From contig JAOZLQ010000061.1 of the NCBI GenBank assembly GCA_029934755.1, positions 1-12,089 on the forward strand: a stretch of DNA of 12,089 bases, written 5' to 3'. The notes beneath the pieces are model-generated. The model worked only from the letters and a program-made list of their open reading frames with translations. It was not told where the DNA came from and made no database searches. Source of the DNA: Desulfuromusa sp. (GTDB lineage Bacteria; Desulfobacterota; Desulfuromonadia; Desulfuromonadales; Geopsychrobacteraceae). A program made the translations under genes and the position numbers. Positions 6,178-12,089 of the stretch are shown here, piece after piece (position 1 is the stretch's first letter; each line of letters starts with the position of its first letter).

Positions 6178-7245
6178 ATGGATATGAGAAGCAAACAGAT
6201 TTTGATTGTTGATGACACCCCTTCCAATATCGATACTCTGATTGCAGTACTGGGTGATAACTACGATCTGCGCGTTGCCATCGATGGCGAAACGGCTTTG
6301 CAAGCTCTAGAGCAAAACAATTTACCTGATCTGATTCTGCTCGATGTCATGATGCCGGGGATTGATGGTTACGAAGTCTGCAAGCAGATAAAAAGCTCAA
6401 TCCGTACTCGTGGCATTGGAATCATTTTTTTGACTGCGCTGACGGAAAGTTCTGAACAAGAGAAGGGTCTGAGCTTGGGGGCTGAAGATTATATTACTAA
6501 GCCATTTGATCCGGCAATTGTGCGAGCGCGAGTAAAAACGCAATTGGAACTAAAAGGCTACCGTAACTATTTAGAAGAGCAAATTTCTCTCAGAACGGAA
6601 GAATTGGCCCATGCCCAGGAAGCGACCATTGCCAGTATGGCGATCATGGCGGAATACCGTGATCCAGAAACAGGCGGGCATATTCAGCGGACCAAATCCT
6701 ATGTCCGAGCACTCGCTTCCATATTAAGTCAAAAAAACTCACTGTTGATCACCGAACAGGAGCAGCAACTTTTATTTCAGGCGGCTCCCCTGCACGATAT
6801 TGGCAAGGTGGCAATCCCCGACGCCATATTATTGAAACCTGCCCGTTTAACGGCTGATGAATTTTCCATTATGGAAAAACACACCATTTTTGGCAGTGAA
6901 GCGATTCGCCGAACCGAAACGATCTACGGCAAAAATGAACTCTTAAGCTTTGCTGCAGAAATTGCTGAATTCCATCACGAAAAGTGGGATGGATCAGGCT
7001 ATCCACATGGTCGCAAGGGCAAGTCAATTCCCATCAGTGCCCGATTGATGACCATTGCTGATGTGTATGATGCGCTTATCAGCAAGCGTCCTTACAAAGA
7101 AGCACACAGTCATGAAGCAGCAGTCAAGATAATCCTGGAAGGAGATGGTTATACCCACCCGGATCATTTTGACCCACAAATGTTGGAATGTTTTGCACAA
7201 AATCACCTGCAATTTCGTGATATTGCTCGGGAGTTTGCTGATTAA
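6178..7245 (+). CDS. REC-HD-GYP response regulator, cyclic-di-GMP phosphodiesterase
   Basis: This 355-residue response regulator has a receiver domain at about 5-123, with Asp12/Asp13, phospho-acceptor Asp56 (LLDVMMPGIDGYE), Thr86 and Lys108. A helical linker (about 124-150) leads to an HD-GYP domain covering the rest. The HD pair is at 206-207 (PLHDIGKVAIPD). HHEKWDGSGYPHG at 266-278 contains the GYP signature, and IADVYDAL follows at 293-300. All expected metal-ligand motifs are present, so it should hydrolyse cyclic-di-GMP to pGpG or GMP in the cytoplasm under control of receiver phosphorylation. This RpfG-like architecture is well known, but the usual RpfC-type hybrid kinase is replaced here by separate kinase and REC-Hpt genes. 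ATG 6178 directly follows the stop of the REC-Hpt gene; a second ATG at 6184 is possible. GAGGA at 6163-6167 can serve either. Confidence 0.95.
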   Translation: MDMRSKQILIVDDTPSNIDTLIAVLGDNYDLRVAIDGETALQALEQNNLPDLILLDVMMPGIDGYEVCKQIKSSIRTRGIGIIFLTALTESSEQEKGLSLGAEDYITKPFDPAIVRARVKTQLELKGYRNYLEEQISLRTEELAHAQEATIASMAIMAEYRDPETGGHIQRTKSYVRALASILSQKNSLLITEQEQQLLFQAAPLHDIGKVAIPDAILLKPARLTADEFSIMEKHTIFGSEAIRRTETIYGKNELLSFAAEIAEFHHEKWDGSGYPHGRKGKSIPISARLMTIADVYDALISKRPYKEAHSHEAAVKIILEGDGYTHPDHFDPQMLECFAQNHLQFRDIAREFAD

Positions 7246-7288
7246 ATAATTTGTACATATAGTTCTGAAGCTTTCACCCGCTACCTCC

Positions 7289-7381
7289 CGCGCCCCCTCC
7301 CTAACCCTCCCCCATAAAGGGAGAGGGAACTTGTAACTCCTTCCCCCCTTTATGGGGGGAAGGCTGGGATGGGGGGCGGGG
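7289..7381. repeat. GC-rich intergenic palindromic repeat, copy B, with strong hairpin
   Basis: This has the same two arms as the repeat at 3709-3806 but in reverse order: the CCCTAACCCTCCCCC arm comes first (about 7291-7329) and the GGAAGG..TGGGATGGGG arm second (about 7339-7379). The two arms are imperfect inverted copies of each other. The second arm contains a perfect 10-bp stem, CCTTCCCCCC (7339-7348) with GGGGGGAAGG (7354-7363), around TTTAT. No T-run follows, so it is not a standard intrinsic terminator, although it could slow RNA decay or cause partial termination between the HD-GYP and kinase genes. Confidence 0.82.
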
Positions 7382-7409
7382 AATAATAAAGAAAAAAACG
7401 GGTATCCAT

Positions 7410-9578
7410 ATGAAGATACGTACAAAAACTTATCTACTCCTCAGTACAATTCTATTCTTCTCTATTATGTTGTACGTCGGTATTTATATTCAGATTGATC
7501 ATCGGCGGATGATGACAAGCTTTGAGACCGCCTCAGCACAAGAAAAACATGCATTCACAGCGGAACAAGATTCAACCGAAATGCGCATGTTGCAGATTGC
7601 CTCTTTTGTTGCCAATAACCCAAAAGTGCAGCAATTGTTTCTCCTGGGTAAAAATGCTATCGAGTTAGAAGGGGGTGGGGCTGGCGGCGAACTCTCTGCT
7701 CAGGTTAGAGCGTCCTTGTATGAGCTTGTACAGCGCAGTCAAAAGGTTCTGGCCGAACAATTTGGTTTCAGACAACTACAATTTCTTTTTGGCCCAGGCG
7801 CGATCAGCTTCTTACGGGTTCACCGGCCAGAGAAGTTTGGTGACCAGATGGGTCAGGTCCGTGCGACCATTGTTACTGCCAATGCCAAGCAGGAAAACAC
7901 TATGGGTTTTGAAACGGGCAGAAGTGCTCCGGGTCTGCGAGGAGTAGTGCCTGTATATGCTGTTGATAGCGTGACCAGAAAGAAGGTTCATGTTGGTGCG
8001 CTGGAGGCGGGCACCTCCTTTTCAACCATGCTTTCTCTTTTTCACAAAAACAGTCCTTGGCTGAACATGTCTGTATTACTTAATCAGGAATACCTACAAG
8101 CCAACCTCTCGCCCAGTATCTTTGAGAAAATAGCCAAAGAAAGACCGTTTATTAAAGATTGCTATATCGAGGGAACATCTTCATCCAAGATTGAAGATTT
8201 TTTATCTCGTAATGATTTTTCAAAATTTCTGACAGATCCAGGGCACCGTCTGCTTCGTGATGGAAAAACCCACTACAGCGTCACATCTTTCCCTTTGCGC
8301 GATTTCCAGGGGGAAACAGATCCAAATCAGCCCGATGCCGGGCGGGTCATTCTCTGGAAGGACGTCAGCGATGATATTGCCGGATATTACAATGACGTCC
8401 GTAATCTGATTACCTACGGAGCCTTGCTTTTTCTATTGATTGAATTACTGGTGTTTTACGGGCTTAAATTCATGACGAGGGGATTGCAGATTGAACTGGA
8501 AAGCACAAGAGAGCTGGAAGTTGCAAGTGAGAATGCCCGCTTAATCGCTGAAGAATCCTCTCGCTTAAAAACAGATTTTTTGAGCAATATAAGTCATGAG
8601 TTACGCACGCCAATGAATGCTATCATGGGGTTGGGACAACTGCTCGGTGACAGTTCATTGGACAATCGACAACAGGGACTTATCGATAAAATAAACTTAT
8701 CTTCCAAACACTTGCTGAGTCAGATTAATGAAATCCTGTTGATAGCGAAAATTGATGGGCAGGCAAAAGAGACTTTGCCCCATGAAAATTTCAACTTACC
8801 GCAACTGATAAATCTCATCATCAATAAATTTTCCGCCAAAGCCAAGGATCAGGGAGTCAACTTAATAGTTGATTTCCCCGAGAATTTACCGCAACAGGTC
8901 GCCGGATATCCAGCACAACTGGAACAGATCCTCAACCAATTATTAGGCAACGCAATCAAGTTTGGTCACGGTGGAGATGTAACCCTATCTCTCACCTTGC
9001 TTGATCGACATGATGACACAGCCACTCTGGAATTTGCCGTCATCGATCAAGGAATTGGAATTTCCGCAGAGCAACAAACACTTATTTTTCAACCGTTTCA
9101 ACAGGTAGATGGTTCAAAAACACGAAGATACGGGGGCACCGGTCTAGGCCTGACAATCGCCAGAAAAGTTTGCCGACAATTGGGCGAGAAGATGACCGTA
9201 GAAAGTACTCTCGGTCAGGGGAGTCGCTTTACTTTTCAGCTGAAGTTCAAAACCCTTACCGAGGATTCCAACAGCACAACAGTTGCTATCCTTGATAGCG
9301 GTTCTGGGCCGGTTAAAACCGAAAATATTTCGCTGGGCAGAGGAACCTTCGCGGAGATAGAGCAATTATTGCAGCAATTGGAAGATCCTTTAGAAAAAAT
9401 GCAGCCCAGACCTTGCCAGGCTATCGCTAATAAACTCAAAGATAGGCGGTGGCCTGCAAACTGTTGTGCAGATATTGGAGAACTGGTAAATTTGATCGGT
9501 CAATACCGCTTTGTCGAGGCACAGCAAATTGTAGACCGCCTCAAAAAATCAATTTTACGTACGGATATTTTTTCATAA
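7410..9578 (+). CDS. Membrane sensor histidine kinase with double-Cache sensor and REC-Hpt-like tail
   Basis: The 722-residue product begins with transmembrane helix 1 (about 7-27), then a periplasmic region (about 28-334) resembling double-Cache type 3 sensors (FLRVHRPEKFGD at 134-145, GFETGRSAPGLRGVVPVY at 166-183). Helix 2 is at about 335-352. A short coiled coil without an evident HAMP leads to the dimerisation domain with phospho-acceptor His396 in SHELRTPMNAI. The ATP-binding domain shows the N box (Asn514 in LLGNAIKFG), DQGIGIS (546-552), the F box FQPFQQ (560-565) and GGTGLGL (575-581). It autophosphorylates in response to a small periplasmic ligand that cannot be named from sequence. 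There is no receiver or Hpt domain. Instead residues 649-713 match the tail of the REC-Hpt protein, so that protein is the likely partner. The gap from the HD-GYP gene is 164 bases and holds a repeat. The ribosome binding site is weak. Confidence 0.93.
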   Translation: MKIRTKTYLLLSTILFFSIMLYVGIYIQIDHRRMMTSFETASAQEKHAFTAEQDSTEMRMLQIASFVANNPKVQQLFLLGKNAIELEGGGAGGELSAQVRASLYELVQRSQKVLAEQFGFRQLQFLFGPGAISFLRVHRPEKFGDQMGQVRATIVTANAKQENTMGFETGRSAPGLRGVVPVYAVDSVTRKKVHVGALEAGTSFSTMLSLFHKNSPWLNMSVLLNQEYLQANLSPSIFEKIAKERPFIKDCYIEGTSSSKIEDFLSRNDFSKFLTDPGHRLLRDGKTHYSVTSFPLRDFQGETDPNQPDAGRVILWKDVSDDIAGYYNDVRNLITYGALLFLLIELLVFYGLKFMTRGLQIELESTRELEVASENARLIAEESSRLKTDFLSNISHELRTPMNAIMGLGQLLGDSSLDNRQQGLIDKINLSSKHLLSQINEILLIAKIDGQAKETLPHENFNLPQLINLIINKFSAKAKDQGVNLIVDFPENLPQQVAGYPAQLEQILNQLLGNAIKFGHGGDVTLSLTLLDRHDDTATLEFAVIDQGIGISAEQQTLIFQPFQQVDGSKTRRYGGTGLGLTIARKVCRQLGEKMTVESTLGQGSRFTFQLKFKTLTEDSNSTTVAILDSGSGPVKTENISLGRGTFAEIEQLLQQLEDPLEKMQPRPCQAIANKLKDRRWPANCCADIGELVNLIGQYRFVEAQQIVDRLKKSILRTDIFS

Positions 9579-9649
9579 TAAGTTTTCTGGGGAGGATACG
9601 CTCAAAATATTTTTGTTATAACTCAACCCTTAACAAACAGGGAGATACC

Positions 9650-10663
9650 ATGGTGGCAAATAAGAGAATACAATTCTGGAGAAGCTTCAAAATATTGGGA
9701 TTCATTTTGTTTGTCACCTGTGCTTCTTGCACTGATCCGACTGAAAAAAGTACCTCCATACTGAAAAAGGTTCGCGTTGCTTCCGTTCCTGCCATTGTTG
9801 AAGCTCCTACCCATATTGCCTATCACAATAAATATTTTGAGCAAGAAGGTTTAGATGTCAGTCTCAGAATTAATCCCGACGGTAAAACATCGCTGGAACA
9901 ACTTCTGAACGATGAAGCAGATATTATTACCGTAACTGGCACACCCGTTGTATATAGCAGCTTAAAGGGGAATGATTTCGCCATTCTGGCCAATATCGAT
10001 CACTCTAAAATCCATTTTGTCGTTGCCAGAAAAGATCGCGGTATCAGCTCTATTGCGGATCTGAAAGGGAGAAAAGTCACCGTTATGCTTGGAACATCGG
10101 GTCAGTTTTTCATGGATTCTCTGCTGGCTCTTAACAAATTAAAAATAACAGACCTGGAAATCGTCAACCTGAATGGTCCGGCACAATTAAAGGCTTTTGT
10201 TGATGGTGAGGTTGATGCAATATTCGGCTGGGTTCCTTTTCCACTTTTAGCACTTCAGGAGTTAGGAGACAAAGCAATCCTTCTGCCAAGTGACCCGATC
10301 CGTTCCTGCTCTTGGGTTGTCGTCGCAACAAAGCAATATGTCGCAGAAAATCCTGACATACCGAAAAAAATCCTTAAAGCACTTATTGCTGCAGAAAATT
10401 TTATTTCGCAAGAGAGAGAACAAGCATCGATCATCCATGCAGAAATTAGCGGGGTAAAGAACCGGGCAGCTAGCGATCTATTCAAAACAATGGAGTTTGG
10501 TTTGTCACTCAGGCATAGTCTGCTCCTTGATTTTGAAGATCAGGCTCGCTGGATATTGAAACATGGCTATTCCGATGCGAAGAAAATACCGAACTATCTT
10601 AATTATATTGATCCTGATGCCATGAGTGCAGTTAAGCCGGAAGCCGTCACCCTTATTCACTGA
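9650..10663 (+). CDS. NMT1/SsuA-like substrate-binding lipoprotein
   Basis: The frame is open further upstream, but ATG 9650 is chosen because GGGAG lies 5 bases before it and a signal peptide follows at once. The 337-residue product starts with a basic N-terminus and a hydrophobic helix (about 13-23) ending in VTCASC. Cys27 (or Cys24) may be lipidated, although the lipobox is not ideal. The mature part is a periplasmic binding protein of the NMT1/THI5/SsuA type used for nitrate, sulfonate, taurine or thiamine-precursor uptake. Evidence is VRVASVPAIVEAPTHIAYHNKYFEQEGLDV near the start of the mature protein, then ADLKGRKVTVMLGTSGQFFM and LKAFVDGEVDAIFGWVPFP. The ligand is unknown. No permease or ATPase gene adjoins it, and sensor genes flank it (gaps of 71 and 36 bases), so a role in delivering a signal to a kinase is plausible. 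It probably forms a transcription unit with the next gene. Confidence 0.87.
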   Translation: MVANKRIQFWRSFKILGFILFVTCASCTDPTEKSTSILKKVRVASVPAIVEAPTHIAYHNKYFEQEGLDVSLRINPDGKTSLEQLLNDEADIITVTGTPVVYSSLKGNDFAILANIDHSKIHFVVARKDRGISSIADLKGRKVTVMLGTSGQFFMDSLLALNKLKITDLEIVNLNGPAQLKAFVDGEVDAIFGWVPFPLLALQELGDKAILLPSDPIRSCSWVVVATKQYVAENPDIPKKILKALIAAENFISQEREQASIIHAEISGVKNRAASDLFKTMEFGLSLRHSLLLDFEDQARWILKHGYSDAKKIPNYLNYIDPDAMSAVKPEAVTLIH

Positions 10664-10699
10664 TCGGCAATTATTATTTCACATGCATAGGCAGGCACA

Positions 10700-12089
10700 A
10701 TGAGAATTAGTGCAAAACTCTACCTCTCTACATTGATTGCTATCGGGCTGATTTGCCTGCTCACTATTTTTGTATTTCAATACTCTCGTAAGATTATAAC
10801 CGCGCAGCAAAAAGCTGATATTGCCAACCAACTTGTCCAACAGGCAACCCATCTTAATATCGTTCTTGATGAATACCTCTCCTACCACTACGAAAGAAGT
10901 GAGCAGCAGTGGCAAACAGTCTCCTCTGCTCTTCTTGACCTGGCTGAAAAACTGCCGTCAGAGAATACTGATCATGTACTTGCCGAGTTAGAAGAGATCA
11001 GATCCGCCTTTTCCAGGCTCCTATTAGAAAACTATCTGAATTTAAAATTGCCGAAACAGAACTCGCCTACTAACGATCTGATTGCATCAAAAGAAATTCA
11101 GGATCGGCTATCAAGTCAGATTCGGGTAAGTGCGCATAACATTTTATCTATAGCATTCATGTTGTCTCAGCAGACCGGCAAAGAGATTAAAACCATTATT
11201 CAGAGGACCTTCTCTACCGTTTTATGGTTTTCCATCCTCCTGATTCTTCTACTGGTTATTTCTTCTGTCCTAATTATCAGGGGAATAACTAAACCTCTGA
11301 GAGTACTGGTCGCAGATGCAGAAAAAATCAGGCTAAGGGATCTTGGTAATATCACAGTCAATAAAGGGGACAGCCTTTCTCCAGATAATAAAAACGAGAT
11401 TAATATTCTCGCCCAAGCGTTGACCAGAATGACCACACAGCTGACGGGGACAGTTCAATCTCTCCGATTGAGTGAGGAACGCTATCGAACTCTCTTTAAA
11501 ACCGTTGGAGTCTCCCTTTTGGAGGAAGATTATTCTGCAATACTTTCAATGCTTGAAAAACTGAAACAGCAAGGAATTACCGATATACCGACTTATATCC
11601 AGGAACATCAGGAATTTGTTGTTGAAGCCGCTCGGGCAGTCAAAATATTGGATGTCAATGACGCAACCCTCAAATTGTTCGGTGCTCGTAGTAAAGAAGA
11701 ATTTTTAGGTTCTCTGGATAAAGTCTTGATCCCCGAATCCTACGCTGTCTTTCGCGAAGAGTTAGTTGCTATTGCAAATGGCCGGGAGAGCTTTGAGACC
11801 GAAGCGGTTAATGGCACTCTTGAAGGCAAACGAATCAATATCCTGATGGCAGTAAGTTTTCCAGAGAAATTCAGGGATCAGGGCAGGTTAACTGTGAGCA
11901 TCACCGATATCACGGATCGCAAACTAGCGGAAAAAGAATTGGAAAATCATCGTGAACATCTACAGCAGTTGGTGAATGAAAAAACGACCGAGCTTAAAAT
12001 TCAGGTCGATGAAACGGAAAACATAAACAAGACGATGGTTAACCTGCTCGATGATTTACAGGAGAAGCAGAGACAACTTGAGGCCAGCG
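10700..12089 (+). CDS. Membrane sensor protein with HAMP and PAS domains, probable histidine kinase (3' end outside window)
   Basis: The reading frame stays open from ATG 10700 to the window end (463 codons seen), with an in-frame TAG 12 bases upstream fixing the earliest start. Transmembrane helix 1 is at about residues 8-27. A mostly helical periplasmic segment of about 145 residues follows, suggesting a four-helix-bundle sensor rather than a Cache fold. Helix 2 is at about 172-193, and a HAMP linker starts at RGITKPLRVLVADAE (194-208). A PAS domain begins near SEERYRTLFKTVG (258-270), contains an insert of about 40 residues (LLEEDYSAI to YIQEHQEF), resumes with VKILDVNDATLKLFGA (314-329) and ends with SITDITDRK (400-408). 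The last 50 residues form a coiled coil. The catalytic part is not in view: a histidine kinase is most likely, a GGDEF protein possible. It starts 36 bases after the binding-protein gene and is probably co-expressed with it. Confidence 0.85.
   Translation, partial: MRISAKLYLSTLIAIGLICLLTIFVFQYSRKIITAQQKADIANQLVQQATHLNIVLDEYLSYHYERSEQQWQTVSSALLDLAEKLPSENTDHVLAELEEIRSAFSRLLLENYLNLKLPKQNSPTNDLIASKEIQDRLSSQIRVSAHNILSIAFMLSQQTGKEIKTIIQRTFSTVLWFSILLILLLVISSVLIIRGITKPLRVLVADAEKIRLRDLGNITVNKGDSLSPDNKNEINILAQALTRMTTQLTGTVQSLRLSEERYRTLFKTVGVSLLEEDYSAILSMLEKLKQQGITDIPTYIQEHQEFVVEAARAVKILDVNDATLKLFGARSKEEFLGSLDKVLIPESYAVFREELVAIANGRESFETEAVNGTLEGKRINILMAVSFPEKFRDQGRLTVSITDITDRKLAEKELENHREHLQQLVNEKTTELKIQVDETENINKTMVNLLDDLQEKQRQLEAS

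Noticed and set aside
7339..7363. Intrinsic terminator after the HD-GYP gene
   Set aside because: The stem is strong (10 bp) but no T-run follows on either strand, so termination is not supported beyond a general effect of the hairpin.
7024..7425. Minus-strand open frame of 133 codons across the HD-GYP 3' end and the gap
   Set aside because: Half of it is antisense to a firmly identified HD-GYP domain and the rest is repeat copy B (PLWGRVREG-type stretch). It is not a credible gene.
9449..9649. Longer N-terminus for the substrate-binding protein (67 extra residues)
   Set aside because: The extension overlaps the kinase 3' end in another frame and would bury the signal peptide. ATG 9650 has a good GGGAG at the right distance.
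1..12089. CRISPR array, tRNA, rRNA, transposase or phage genes
   Set aside because: I looked for regular spaced repeats, CCA-ended cloverleaf-like segments, rRNA core sequences and DDE or integrase motifs, and saw none.

Overview
The window looks like chromosomal DNA from a Gram-negative bacterium, most likely a proteobacterium. Genes are tightly packed, base composition is moderate to slightly AT-rich, cyclic-di-GMP and two-component genes are abundant, and the gaps hold short GC-rich palindromic repeats of kinds common in beta- and gammaproteobacteria. A gammaproteobacterium would fit, but the sequence alone does not settle the genus. I see no rRNA, tRNA, CRISPR array, transposase or phage gene.

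Positions 22-3547 hold a four-gene minus-strand operon. In transcription order it encodes a pentapeptide-repeat protein fused to a two-helix potassium-type channel, an HDOD-domain signalling protein, a GGDEF diguanylate cyclase with an intact inhibitory site, and a D-2-hydroxyacid dehydrogenase that overlaps the cyclase by GTGA. A promoter-like TTGACA-N15-TATAAT lies just upstream. After a gap with a palindromic repeat comes a minus-strand gene (3877-4770) for an atypical SDR/NDUFA9-like NAD(P)-binding protein. A divergent gap (4771-5133) carries a MITE-like inverted repeat and a good sigma70-type promoter reading rightward.

Positions 5134-12089 are a plus-strand signalling cluster. It encodes a free-standing REC-Hpt protein, a REC-HD-GYP cyclic-di-GMP phosphodiesterase that abuts it, a membrane histidine kinase with a double-Cache-type sensor, an NMT1/SsuA-like substrate-binding lipoprotein, and a second membrane sensor (HAMP-PAS-coiled coil) cut by the window end. 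The most plausible reading is a phosphorelay made of separate pieces. One or two kinases, one perhaps informed by the binding protein, would pass phosphate through REC-Hpt to the REC of the HD-GYP enzyme and so set cyclic-di-GMP breakdown. No transcriptional output domain is present.

The most unusual observation is that the REC-Hpt protein and the first histidine kinase end in the same tail of about 65 residues. It aligns without gaps and shares QP, WP and AD..L..LI..Y.F..A signatures, although the kinase has neither REC nor Hpt. This suggests that both derive from a tripartite hybrid kinase that was split, or that the tail is a shared docking module. Other points of interest are the pentapeptide-repeat channel, the binding protein with no transporter, and two palindromic repeat copies with their arms in opposite order.
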